From Candidatus Sulfotelmatobacter sp. (lineage in GTDB: Bacteria > Acidobacteriota > Terriglobia > Terriglobales > Acidobacteriaceae): a stretch of 16,504 bases of DNA. The notes under the pieces were generated by a model. That model had not been told where the DNA came from. It was given only the letters and a program-made list of their open reading frames with translations, and searched no databases. How positions within the stretch are numbered: the stretch's first letter is position 1; each line of letters begins with the position of its first letter. A program made the position numbers and the translations under genes. Shown here in pieces: positions 1-6,865 of the stretch. The stretch covers positions 1 to 16,504 of the forward strand of contig JASHRB010000212.1 in assembly GCA_030037575.1 (NCBI GenBank), given 5' to 3'.

Positions 1-1
1 T

Positions 2-274
2 TTTGATTTCGGGCACGCCCACCTGATGAGTTCGGTAAGCGAAGCTTTCCCCATTCTGCGCAGCTTGGTGCGTTCAACGCACGTTCACGACAACCAGAAA
101 GATCGCGATTCGCATCTGTGGCCGGGCGAAGGAACGATCGACTGGAAACAGGCCATGGAACTGCTTCGCGCTGCGCCGCAACGGCCGGCCGTGCTGCTCG
201 AACTGGAGGGCGACGAGAAAGTGAATCCGCTGGAAAAACTTCCGGCGACATTTGAGAAGCTGGAAATGGCGTAA
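2..274 (+). CDS. Sugar-phosphate isomerase/epimerase-like TIM-barrel protein, 3' end only
   Basis: The reading frame is open from the left edge of the window, so the 5' part of the gene is missing; 90 codons and a TAA stop remain. The first residues, FDFGHAHL, resemble the metal-site strand (D-x-G-H) of the xylose-isomerase-like TIM-barrel family (AP endonuclease family 2). Further on, THVHDN followed by H-L-W-P-G-E-G-x-I-D-W matches the family's last metal-binding strand and its G-x-G-x-[IV]-D-[WF] signature. Members isomerise or epimerise sugars or inositols, and the substrate cannot be told from this fragment. An ATG at position 26 is internal to the conserved FDFGHAHLM stretch and is not the true start. 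asnS follows on the same strand after about 100 bp, so co-transcription is possible but not shown. Confidence 0.8.
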   Translation, partial: FDFGHAHLMSSVSEAFPILRSLVRSTHVHDNQKDRDSHLWPGEGTIDWKQAMELLRAAPQRPAVLLELEGDEKVNPLEKLPATFEKLEMA

Positions 275-329
275 AAGATTTTCACCGCCGGGATCACAGG
301 TGGGTTGCCTTCCTTAAAAGAGCTTTTCC

Positions 330-350
330 CTGCGCTCTCGGCGCGCGCAG
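330..350. other. GC-rich hairpin in the asnS leader
   Basis: CTGCGC (330-335) can pair with GCGCAG (345-350) around a 9-nt loop. The hairpin lies about 25 bp before the asnS ATG and is followed by an A-run, not a T-run, on the plus strand. It is therefore not an intrinsic terminator for plus-strand transcripts. It may be only a folded leader; no T-box or other known riboswitch signature was recognised here. Confidence 0.25.
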
Positions 351-375
351 CGGTAAAAAAGAATTGGTCAAGCGA

Positions 376-1698
376 ATGTCTCCCATAACCACGATCACTG
401 AAATCGGAAAGCACGAAGGCCGGTCGGTCACGCTTCGCGGCTGGCTTTATAACCTGCGCGAGAGCGGCAAGCTATTGTTCCCGCAGTTTCGCGATGGCTC
501 CGGCGTGATTCAAGGGGTCGTACCCAAGAACGCCGTGACGCCGGAAACATTCGAAGCGGTTAAGACGCTGACGCAGGAATCGAGTGTGATTGTCGAAGGC
601 AAAGTTCGCGCCGATAAGCGCGCGCCCGGCGGCTATGAACTCGACGTCACCAACGTTCGCGTGGTGCAGCGCGTGCCCGAATCCGATCCGTATCCCATCA
701 CGCCCAAGGAACACGGCACCGAGTTTCTCATGGAGCATCGCCACCTGTGGGTGCGTTCGCAGCGCCAGGCTTCCATTCTGCGGGTGCGCGCGGAGATCGT
801 GAAAGCCGTCCGTGATTTCTTCGACCAGCGCGGCTTCACCCTAACCGATCCTCCCATTCTTACCCCCGCTGCCTGCGAGGGCACCAGCACGCTTTTCCCG
901 GTCGACTATTTCGAGGAGCAGGCATATCTCACGCAATCCGGCCAGCTATACATTGAAGCCACGGCCATGGCCCTGGGGAAAGTGTATTCCTTTGGCCCGA
1001 CCTTCCGCGCCGAGAAATCGAAGACCCGGCGACATCTCACCGAGTTTTGGATGGTCGAACCGGAAATTGCTTATGCAGAACTCAACGACCTGATGGAGTT
1101 GGCCGAGCATTTTATCAGCTTTGTGGTTAAGCGCTGTCTTGAACATCGGCGCGCGGATCTGCAGGCGATGGGCCGCGACATTTCTAAGCTCGAAAAAATC
1201 GATGTCCCTTTCCCTCGCATCGGTTACGACGAGGCGGTGAAGATGTTGCAGGAAGGCCACGCAAAAGGCTTGCTGGAAGCCAAGTTTGAGTGGGGCGGAG
1301 ACTTCGGCTCTCCTGACGAGACTTATCTATCGGGGCAATTCGATCGGCCGGTAATGGTGCATCGATATCCGGCCAAAGTGAAGGCATTTTACATGGAACC
1401 CGATCCGCAGCGTCCCGAGCTCGCGCTTTGTGTCGACGTGCTTGCCCCTGAGGGTTACGGTGAAATCATCGGCGGCTCGCAGCGTACCGCGTCGTACGGG
1501 TTGCTCCTGCAACGCATTCATGAACACCATTTGCCGGAAGAAGCATTCAAGTGGTATCTCGATTTGCGCAAGTACGGCAGCGTGCCGCACAGCGGATTCG
1601 GCATGGGCATCGAGCGAGCCGTGGCATGGATTTGCGGTCTCGAGCACGTGCGCGAAACCATCCCGTTCGCGAGAATGTTGCACCGGCTCTACCCCTAG
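376..1698 (+). CDS. asnS: Asparaginyl-tRNA synthetase
   Basis: A class IIb aminoacyl-tRNA synthetase that charges tRNA-Asn with asparagine in the cytoplasm, using ATP. The predicted protein has 440 residues, typical for bacterial AsnRS. An N-terminal OB-fold anticodon-binding domain spans about 18-102. Motif 1 lies near 152-164, motif 2 at about 209-231 (F-R-A-E-K-S through W-M-V-E-P-E) and motif 3 at 408-422 ([14 protein letters not shown]). The stretch [11 protein letters not shown] (185-195) is the AsnRS version of a segment that differs in AspRS, which favours Asn over Asp specificity. The ATG at 376 was chosen as start; an in-frame TTG at 364 would add four residues. Neither has a convincing Shine-Dalgarno sequence. 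The C-terminal tail reads [12 protein letters not shown], with alanine where IPFPR is usual. Presence of asnS implies direct charging of tRNA-Asn, although an indirect GatCAB route may coexist elsewhere. Confidence 0.96.
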   Translation: MSPITTITEIGKHEGRSVTLRGWLYNLRESGKLLFPQFRDGSGVIQGVVPKNAVTPETFEAVKTLTQESSVIVEGKVRADKRAPGGYELDVTNVRVVQRVPESDPYPITPKEHGTEFLMEHRHLWVRSQRQASILRVRAEIVKAVRDFFDQRGFTLTDPPILTPAACEGTSTLFPVDYFEEQAYLTQSGQLYIEATAMALGKVYSFGPTFRAEKSKTRRHLTEFWMVEPEIAYAELNDLMELAEHFISFVVKRCLEHRRADLQAMGRDISKLEKIDVPFPRIGYDEAVKMLQEGHAKGLLEAKFEWGGDFGSPDETYLSGQFDRPVMVHRYPAKVKAFYMEPDPQRPELALCVDVLAPEGYGEIIGGSQRTASYGLLLQRIHEHHLPEEAFKWYLDLRKYGSVPHSGFGMGIERAVAWICGLEHVRETIPFARMLHRLYP

Positions 1699-1741
1699 GA
1701 ATTTACCGCCGAGCGCGCCAGGATGGCGAGGAGGAAGCACC

Positions 1742-1786
1742 ATGGGGAAGACAAGGACCGGCTCGGTTCGCTGGCGCGGCGCATGA
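1742..1786 (+). CDS. Possible 14-aa leader peptide or chance mini-ORF
   Basis: The sequence GGAGGAAGCACC directly precedes an ATG at 1742, giving one of the strongest Shine-Dalgarno matches in the window with good spacing. The frame encodes MGKTRTGSVRWRGA and stops at TGA. It begins 43 bp after the asnS stop. The peptide is basic (two Lys/Arg-rich segments) and matches nothing I recognise. It could be a leader peptide, for example one sensing arginine ahead of the arginase gene since three of its fourteen codons are Arg, or the remnant of a gene start. Chance is the default explanation. Confidence 0.2.
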   Translation: MGKTRTGSVRWRGA

Positions 1787-1887
1787 TCGGCAGCGGCCAT
1801 TGAAGGTCATCGACGCGCGGCCCGGGACGGTTGGAGTCACTTAGCAAACCCGCCTCGAGTTTTGAACTGCGCGGCGCTGGCTTCGAG

Positions 1888-1953
1888 GTCGAGGTGCAAA
1901 AAGCCTCGGCCGCTCGTCTATCGACAAGTGCGGCCGGATGGCGGCGCCTCGAC
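1888..1953 (+). other. Two-tier hairpin in the asnS-rocF spacer
   Basis: GTCGAGGTGC (1888-1897) can pair with GCGCCTCGAC (1944-1953) as ten base pairs, one of them U-G. Inside it, CGGCCGC (1907-1913) pairs perfectly with GCGGCCG (1930-1936) around a 16-nt loop, and the loop can form a further GTC/GAC mini-stem (1916-1918 with 1923-1925). The wobble pairs at 1895/1946 and 1906/1937 are U-G if read on the plus strand but A-C mismatches on the minus strand, which weakly favours a plus-strand RNA. No T-run follows, so it is not an intrinsic terminator. Confidence 0.35.
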
Positions 1954-1985
1954 GCCCGGGTGGCCGATTCGGTAGCCGTCGGAAT

Positions 1986-2036
1986 CAAAGCCGTGGATAG
2001 GCTGGCGCCGCCAATTCCCGGCGCCCCGTGGCTTTG
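1986..2036. other. Second two-tier hairpin in the asnS-rocF spacer
   Basis: CAAAGCC (1986-1992) pairs with GGCTTTG (2030-2036). Inside, GGCGCC (2004-2009) pairs with a second GGCGCC (2020-2025) around a 10-nt loop, with an asymmetric internal loop of 11 and 4 nt between the two stems. It lies about 155 bp upstream of the rocF ATG and has no T-run after it. It may be part of a structured leader or small RNA, or be a by-product of high GC content. Confidence 0.3.
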
Positions 2037-2191
2037 CCGTTTGCGGCTCTGCGGGAAACCAATGGGCCTGCTTATGAGTTTCAGGTTCGAGTTCTGAAAA
2101 ACGGTTGGAAGAGAAGCGTCGGTGATTTTCGAGATTCTGCGCTTTCGGCGACTCGGCGGTAAGAAAGAATGCTGATATTTAGGATCGCACT

Positions 2192-3130
2192 ATGACCATC
2201 AGCCCAACAACCAGCGTCATCCCCAAAAAGATTCGCGTGATCGGGGTTCCGCTCGATCTCGGCCAGTCGCGGCGCGGCGTGGATATGGGGCCGTCGGCGG
2301 TTCGCGTCGCCGGGCTCGAAGCTCGGCTCGAAGCGCTCGGCCATCAGGTCGAAGACGGCGGCAACGTTGCCGTCGCGATGCCCGAGCAGAAAAAAGAAGG
2401 CGACCCCCACGCGAAGTATCTGAAAGAAATTACCGTCACCTGCACCAAGCACGCCGAACTTATCGTCAAGACCCTGGAAGCGGGCAAAACTCCCATCTCG
2501 CTGGGCGGCGATCACTCGCTGGCCGCGGGCACGGTGGCGGGCGTGGCTGAATTTTTTCGCCGGCAAAATCAGCGCATCGGGCTGATCTGGATCGACGCGC
2601 ACACCGACCTTAACACCCCGGAAACTTCGCCAAGCGGCAACGTTCATGGCATGCCGCTTGCCGCCATCCTGGGCTTCGGTCCGGCCGAACTGCAAAACAT
2701 TTACGATTTCTCCCCCAAAGTGAGGCCGGATAATTGTGTGCTGGTGGGCGTGCGCGACATCGACGCCATCGAAAAAGAAAATGTTCGCCGCGCCGGCATC
2801 AGCGTGTTCACTATGCGCGATATCGACGAGCGCGGCATGCGAACCGTCATGGAAGAGGCGCTTCGCATTGCCGGCCGCGGCACCGCCGGCTATCACATTT
2901 CACTCGACATGGACTGGATCGATCCCGAGGATGCGCCGGGCGTAGGCACTCCGGTGCGTGGCGGTGCGACTTATCGTGAAGCGCATCTCGCGATGGAGAT
3001 CATCGCCGATCACGGACGCATGTTGAGTTTCGAGATCGTCGAAGTAAATCCCGTCATTGACGAGCACAACCGGACGGCGGATTTGGCGGTGGAGTTGGCG
3101 CTGTCGGCGTTCGGAAAAAAGATATTGTAG
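2192..3130 (+). CDS. rocF: Arginase
   Basis: A ureohydrolase that splits L-arginine into L-ornithine and urea in the cytoplasm, using a two-manganese centre. The protein has 312 residues, normal for the family. Predicted Mn ligands are all visible: H108 in GGDHSL, D135, H137 and D139 in IDAHTDL, and D239 and D241 in SLDMDWIDP. The segment NTPETSPSGNVHGMP (141-155) is the arginase-type substrate loop with the conserved His at 152, which argues against agmatinase or formimidoglutamase. GTPVRGGATYREAH (252-265) and the catalytic-region EIVEVNP (281-287) are also typical. AGGA about 8 nt before the ATG serves as ribosome site. ddl starts 5 nt after the stop, so the two are probably one operon. 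In principle it could feed ornithine to polyamines, proline, ornithine lipids or peptidoglycan; the sequence does not say which. Confidence 0.93.
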   Translation: MTISPTTSVIPKKIRVIGVPLDLGQSRRGVDMGPSAVRVAGLEARLEALGHQVEDGGNVAVAMPEQKKEGDPHAKYLKEITVTCTKHAELIVKTLEAGKTPISLGGDHSLAAGTVAGVAEFFRRQNQRIGLIWIDAHTDLNTPETSPSGNVHGMPLAAILGFGPAELQNIYDFSPKVRPDNCVLVGVRDIDAIEKENVRRAGISVFTMRDIDERGMRTVMEEALRIAGRGTAGYHISLDMDWIDPEDAPGVGTPVRGGATYREAHLAMEIIADHGRMLSFEIVEVNPVIDEHNRTADLAVELALSAFGKKIL

Positions 3131-3135
3131 GGAAC

Positions 3136-4326
3136 ATGAGCAAGCTTCGCATCGGCATCTTGTTCGGCGGGCGCAGCGGCGAGCACGAAGTGTCGCTGCT
3201 TTCGGCCGCCTCGGTTTTGCAGGCAATCGACAAAGAAAAATATGAAGTGGTGCCCATCGGCATCAGCAAAGATGGTCGCTGGCTCACCGCCGCGGATGCC
3301 GGAAATTTGTTGCAGGGCAAGCTGGTGATCGAGCCGCGTCATCTGCGCGCGGGCGATCCCGAGCTCACCCCGGCCGCCGCCGTTCTCGCCCGGGGAGAAG
3401 CGGTCGTCGTTCCTCCCGAACCTGTGCGTCGGCAGCACGGGCTGGTGCCGTTTCAATCTGACTCCGTGGCCGCTCGCCGCGCCAGTGATCGCGCGATCAA
3501 TGTGGACGTCATTTTTCCTGTGCTGCACGGCACCTTCGGGGAAGATGGCACCATTCAGGGCCTGCTCGAATTGGCCGACATTGCTTACGTCGGCGCCGGC
3601 GTGCTGGGCTCGGCCGCCGGTATGGATAAAGACATCATGAAGTCTTTGTTTCTTGCCGCCGGCTTGCCCATCGTGAAACACGTCACGATTCTGCGCAGCG
3701 CGGGGGAGAGAGACCGGAAGAAAACGCAAAAGCTCATCGCCAGCAAGCTGAAATATCCGGTGTTTGTGAAGCCCGCAAATCTGGGCTCGTCGGTGGGCAT
3801 CAGCAAGGCGCACAACCGCACAGAACTTGGCCCGGCAATTGAAGAGGCCGCGCGCTTTGACCGCAAGATCGTCATCGAGCAGGGTGTCGGCGGCAAGCAG
3901 AACAAAGCCCGCGAGATCGAATGCGCGGTGCTGGGCAACGACGAACCGGTGGCGTCCATTCCCGGTGAAATTGTCCCGATTAAGGAGTTCTACGATTACC
4001 GCGCCAAGTATCTCGACGAAGGCTCCGAACTGATCATTCCGGCAAAACTCTCGAAAGCCGAAAGGAAAAAAGTTCAGGACCTGGCCCTACGCGCATTCAA
4101 GGCCGTCGATTGCTCTGGCCTGGCGCGGGTCGATTTTCTGATGGATCCGAGAACCAGGAAGATTTATCTGAACGAGATCAACACCATGCCGGGATTCACC
4201 GCCATCAGCATGTATCCCAAGCTGTGGGCTGCGTCTGGTCTGGACTACCCAGATTTAATCGACAAACTGATTCAGCTCGGCATCGAGCGGCACCAAGACA
4301 AGAAGAAAAACCAGTACAGCCGATGA
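3136..4326 (+). CDS. ddl: D-alanine-D-alanine ligase
   Basis: An ATP-grasp ligase joining two D-alanines into the dipeptide used for UDP-MurNAc-pentapeptide, a cytoplasmic step of peptidoglycan synthesis. At 396 residues it is at the long end of the DdlA-like size range. GGRSGEHEVSLLSA (11-24) is the N-terminal D-Ala site signature with Glu16. HGTFGEDGTIQG (131-142) and YVGAGVLGSAAGMDK (151-165) follow. VKPANLGSSVGISKA (211-225) is the ATP-binding segment. FYDYRAKY (285-292) carries the Tyr that marks D-Ala rather than D-lactate or D-serine specificity. LNEINTMPGFT (345-355) is the C-terminal Mg/ATP signature. The start is the ATG at 3136, whose ribosome site GGGA overlaps the end of rocF. 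No van-type neighbours are present, so this looks like the housekeeping enzyme. The C-terminal tail is Lys-rich (DKKKNQYSR). Confidence 0.96.
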   Translation: MSKLRIGILFGGRSGEHEVSLLSAASVLQAIDKEKYEVVPIGISKDGRWLTAADAGNLLQGKLVIEPRHLRAGDPELTPAAAVLARGEAVVVPPEPVRRQHGLVPFQSDSVAARRASDRAINVDVIFPVLHGTFGEDGTIQGLLELADIAYVGAGVLGSAAGMDKDIMKSLFLAAGLPIVKHVTILRSAGERDRKKTQKLIASKLKYPVFVKPANLGSSVGISKAHNRTELGPAIEEAARFDRKIVIEQGVGGKQNKAREIECAVLGNDEPVASIPGEIVPIKEFYDYRAKYLDEGSELIIPAKLSKAERKKVQDLALRAFKAVDCSGLARVDFLMDPRTRKIYLNEINTMPGFTAISMYPKLWAASGLDYPDLIDKLIQLGIERHQDKKKNQYSR

Positions 4327-4336
4327 AGACTTTCGC

Positions 4337-4360
4337 CCGCCGATTTCCGATTGTCGGTGG
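4337..4360 (+). other. Hairpin just after ddl
   Basis: CCGCCGA (4337-4343) pairs with TCGGTGG (4354-4360), seven pairs including one G-U, around a 10-nt loop. It begins 10 nt after the ddl stop codon. No T-run follows, so it may be a 3'-end stabiliser or a Rho-assisted end rather than an intrinsic terminator. Confidence 0.3.
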
Positions 4361-4454
4361 CAGCGGGCCGCATTCGACCCGCATTCACCCCGCAGCATGC
4401 TTACGCGCGCGCTGCTGGACATTGCTCGCATCGCAGTCGAGTGCGCCCCCATCG

Positions 4455-4475
4455 AAAAAGGGGCCGCTTGGCCCC
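4455..4475 (-). terminator. Intrinsic terminator of the S10 peptidase gene
   Basis: Read on the minus strand, GGGGCC, a 4-nt loop AAGC, GGCCCC and then TTTTT form a perfect six-pair all-GC stem followed directly by a T-run (the plus-strand A-run at 4455-4459). It lies 57 bp beyond the stop codon of the minus-strand peptidase gene. On the plus strand the same stem has A's before it and no T-run after it, so it should terminate minus-strand transcripts only. Confidence 0.75.
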
Positions 4476-4532
4476 CGCCGGTCTGGTGCGAGCGCCCGAC
4501 CAATTTCGCTGCCATGACAGCCCCCCGCCCAC

Positions 4533-6161
4533 CTATTGCCCCATCGATTTTTCCATGAACGCGGCCTGATCGGCCTTCATCTTCTTCAATCCCTCCATGG
4601 GCAAGTAAACCATGTGCCCGGCATCGTAAGTCGCAAACGAAATGTTGTCGCGATATTTCTGCGGCAGGTTTAAGTGATCGACCGTGTAGTTCGCCGCATA
4701 ATACGGCGTGGCCAAATCGTAGTAACCTTCCATCACCAGAATTTTCAAATATGGATTCTTAACGATTGCCTGCCGCAGCGCCGAGGCCGTATCTGGAAAT
4801 CCTTCGCCTGCCGAACCCCAGTCCCAGGTGTCGCCGCCGGGTCCGCCGCGCGGGGCGCGCACGTTGTAGGGCATGTCGACCTTGTAGCCCAGCTCGGTGC
4901 GCAAATAATGGTTGAATACCGATGTGAACGGAGGGCCCGTGGCCGCGCCCGTGGGATCGTAAAACGGCGTATCCAGCAATCCATTCGGATCGGGGCCCGT
5001 ATACCGTCCATCCAGCCGGCCCACGCGCAATTTCTGGTCGATGAGAAGATAATGCGTGAATTTTTGAACGTTGATGCGCAGGTTGGCCTCATCGACTACT
5101 TCTTTGCTCAGTCCGGTGAAGCGGGCGAGTTGATCGATCACCGCCTGCCGCTCCTGCGGAGTGAGCGAATCGCCCCGGTCGAGCGCCCGCTCGTAATCGG
5201 TCGAGGCCCAGTGTTCGGCCTGCTGGCGCGCGCTATTCATATCCTGCGCCAGATCGGGCGCAAGTTTATGGTGATAACCCGCGATCATGGTGAACGATGG
5301 AATCAGAAAAACGTAAGGCTGATCGTTGGTAAAATTATCTTCCAGGGTTTCGAAATTCAATACGGTCGAGAGCAGCGTGATGCCGTTGAATGAAATGCCG
5401 CGATCCGCGAGATATCCCGCAATCCCCGCCGATCGTGTTGTTCCGTAGCTTTCTCCCAACAGAAACAGCGGCGACGACCAGCGCTCGTTGCGGCTGACGT
5501 AGAGGCGAATGAATTCGCTGAAGGCCTCAATGTCGCCCTTCACGCCCCAAAATCTCTTCAACGTTTCGGCATCGGCTGCGCGGCTGAATCCGGTGTTGAT
5601 CGCGTCGATCATGACCAGATCGCTTCGATCGAGCAGGGTGTAGGGATTGTCTTCCATGCGATACGGCGCCGGGGGCATAAAGCCATCGGGCTGAAGCACC
5701 ACGCGCCTGGGCCCCAGCGCGCCCATGTGCAGCCAGATCGAGGCCGATCCCGGGCCGCCGTTAAAGGCGAAGGTCAGCGGGCGTTGGGCCGCGTCCTGGC
5801 CGTCGAGCGTGTACGCCACGTAGAACATCTCGGCTTCGATCTTGCCGTCGGCGCGTTCGATCGGAAGCCGCCCGGCGGTGGCGGTGTACTTCAGCAGCTT
5901 TCCCTCGACGGTAATTTGATGGTGCGAGGTTGATGGAGGGACCTCCGTCATGTCGAAATGCTCTTCTTTGTCCCCGCTGGCCGCCGTTGCCGCGGACTTC
6001 TGTTCCGAGGCATTTTCGGGCTTGGCGGGGTTTTCCGGCTTCTCGGAGGACTGTGCAGCGGCTTGCTTCTTTTGAGCAGCGGATTTCGGCTGGTCGGCTT
6101 GTTGGGCAAAAGCGCCCGCGGTCAATAGCAGAGTGGAGACAATGCCCCAGAACAATCTCAT
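4533..6161 (-). CDS. Secreted S10-family serine carboxypeptidase-like protein
   Basis: A 542-residue alpha/beta-hydrolase of peptidase family S10. Residues 1-20 form a signal peptide (hydrophobic [15 protein letters not shown], cleavage probably after AFA), so export across the inner membrane is expected. A low-complexity linker rich in Ala, Lys, Gln, Pro and Glu follows (about 20-66). The core has the oxyanion motif NGGPGSAS (134-141), the nucleophile elbow GESYG with Ser238, Asp482 in YYDLATP and His516 in DAGHMVY, so the catalytic triad is complete. Bacterial S10 proteins of this kind are frequent in acidobacteria and may act in peptide turnover outside the cytoplasm; the substrate is unknown. 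The start ATG at 6161 has GGGAG five nt upstream. The gene is single, with its own terminator downstream at 4455-4475. Confidence 0.9.
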   Translation of the reverse strand: MRLFWGIVSTLLLTAGAFAQQADQPKSAAQKKQAAAQSSEKPENPAKPENASEQKSAATAASGDKEEHFDMTEVPPSTSHHQITVEGKLLKYTATAGRLPIERADGKIEAEMFYVAYTLDGQDAAQRPLTFAFNGGPGSASIWLHMGALGPRRVVLQPDGFMPPAPYRMEDNPYTLLDRSDLVMIDAINTGFSRAADAETLKRFWGVKGDIEAFSEFIRLYVSRNERWSSPLFLLGESYGTTRSAGIAGYLADRGISFNGITLLSTVLNFETLEDNFTNDQPYVFLIPSFTMIAGYHHKLAPDLAQDMNSARQQAEHWASTDYERALDRGDSLTPQERQAVIDQLARFTGLSKEVVDEANLRINVQKFTHYLLIDQKLRVGRLDGRYTGPDPNGLLDTPFYDPTGAATGPPFTSVFNHYLRTELGYKVDMPYNVRAPRGGPGGDTWDWGSAGEGFPDTASALRQAIVKNPYLKILVMEGYYDLATPYYAANYTVDHLNLPQKYRDNISFATYDAGHMVYLPMEGLKKMKADQAAFMEKSMGQ

Positions 6162-6446
6162 GGTTTCTCCCGGTGTGCAAAATCTTGAAGGGTTTTAGAG
6201 CGGGGTGAATTGTACACCGCAAACCCGTGTCCTGGCATGCAGATCACGGCCAACAGCGACCGCCCAAGCGGGCAAAAGCTTGCCAGGGTTCGCGGCTCGC
6301 CGGCACCGCATTTTGCCGAAAAGGTGGAAAACCTCAAATTGCCCCGCGGCCGCGACCTTGGGCTTTGAATTGCTCGGTAGGGGAGGAACGACCCCAGCGC
6401 GGTTCCGACTGTGGCGGACGGGCGCTGACCTCCCAGGTGGGCTGCA
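6162..6446. other. Divergent spacer between the S10 peptidase and the 136-aa protein gene
   Basis: This 285-bp spacer separates two divergently transcribed genes and should hold both promoters. Besides the possible minus-strand promoter at 6209-6238, a small stem GGCAA/TTGCC (6271-6275 with 6280-6284, 4-nt loop) can be seen. No other gene or repeat was recognised. Confidence 0.4.
6209..6238 (-). promoter_or_regulatory. Possible sigma-70 type promoter of the S10 peptidase gene
   Basis: On the minus strand TACAAT (6214-6209, five of six to the -10 consensus) lies 18 nt downstream of ATGCCA (6238-6233, four of six to the -35 consensus). It is placed about 47 nt before the peptidase start codon. 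The match is moderate and the promoter preferences of the organism are not known. Confidence 0.25.
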
Positions 6447-6857
6447 ATGCAATACAAAGAGACGTTTTGGATGGCCTGCGATTCCACCGAGCAACTCCGC
6501 GCGGAATACGGCCCATTTCACACTCGTGCCGAGGCCGAAGCCGAAGCCCACCGGCTGGGATTCGGTTACCTTCTGCGCTACGAGCACTTGCTCGACGAAT
6601 CCGAAGAAGTGCAGGAAGTGCGCTGCATATTCATCGAAATTCCTGGCGCGGTGGGGGAGGAGACGCCCAAAACCAGCCTGCACACCCGGTGCGCCACCTG
6701 TGGCGAATCAGCCGCCCACGATGCGGGATGGCAGGCGGAAGTCTGGGCGGACATACACGAATTCGAACACTCCCGCCACTTCGTCCGCCTTTTTGAACAC
6801 TGCCGCGGCAAGGGATTGAAGGAAGTCGCCGGTTGGCGCGGTTACGCGCGCTCTTGA
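6447..6857 (+). CDS. Unrecognised 136-aa protein with a CxxC motif
   Basis: I do not recognise a family. The ATG at 6447 has AGGTGG six nt upstream. The 136-residue protein is acidic in its middle (EHLLDESEEVQEV, 46-58) and looks truly coded, with few of the Arg/Ser runs seen in chance frames here. The N-terminal half has YGPFHTRAEAEAEAHRLG (21-38), an amphipathic helix pattern, then strand-like CIFIEIPG (60-67). The C-terminal half carries RCATCGES (81-88) with Cys82 and Cys85, then a His-rich stretch with His104, His108, His111 and His118, and Cys119. This could bind a metal such as zinc, which is inference only. No signal peptide or membrane segment is present, so it is probably cytoplasmic. 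It converges on pgl with only 8 bp between stop codons. Confidence 0.65.
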   Translation: MQYKETFWMACDSTEQLRAEYGPFHTRAEAEAEAHRLGFGYLLRYEHLLDESEEVQEVRCIFIEIPGAVGEETPKTSLHTRCATCGESAAHDAGWQAEVWADIHEFEHSRHFVRLFEHCRGKGLKEVAGWRGYARS

Positions 6858-6864
6858 AGGCGCG
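6847..6864. other. Hairpin at the convergent gene ends
   Basis: CGCGC (6847-6851) pairs with GCGCG (6860-6864) around an 8-nt loop. It spans the stop codon of the plus-strand 136-aa gene and the 8-bp gap before the minus-strand pgl stop. It reads the same way for both strands, but neither side has a T-run, so any terminator activity would be weak or Rho-dependent. Confidence 0.25.
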
Positions 6865-6865
6865 G

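Larger units (their letters stand above)
1699..2191. other. 493-bp gene-free spacer with several potential RNA hairpins
   Basis: No convincing protein gene is present between asnS and rocF. Frames on both strands stay open for 88-97 codons, but their translations are low in recognisable motifs and rich in Arg, Ala and Ser, as expected of chance frames in GC-rich DNA. A 14-codon ORF with a strong ribosome site begins at 1742. From about 1852 to 2036 the sequence holds several inverted repeats, listed separately. The last 60 bp before rocF are less GC-rich and should contain its promoter and leader; no consensus promoter could be named with confidence. Confidence 0.6.

Noticed and set aside
1831..2097. 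88-codon plus-strand frame and an overlapping 97-codon minus-strand frame (1695-1988) in the asnS-rocF spacer
   Set aside because: Neither has a good ribosome site or recognisable motif; the plus frame needs a TTG start and the minus frame is full of Arg/Ser/Pro, typical of chance frames in GC-rich DNA.
2037..2104. tRNA-like piece: CCGTTTG/AAAACGG acceptor-like pairing with a T-arm look-alike (TCAGG-TTCGAGT-TCTGA, 2081-2097)
   Set aside because: The T-arm and most of an acceptor stem can be drawn, but the total is only 68 nt, no D-arm can be formed, and the expected anticodon stem position (about 2059-2075) does not pair. Treated as coincidence or at most a decayed remnant.
2081..2896. 271-codon minus-strand frame opposite rocF
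   Set aside because: It is the antisense shadow of a clearly conserved arginase; its Gly/Ala/His/Asp-rich translation shows no known domain.
4460..4475. The GGGGCC/GGCCCC stem as a terminator for ddl on the plus strand
   Set aside because: On the plus strand the A-run precedes the stem and no T-run follows; it fits only minus-strand termination.
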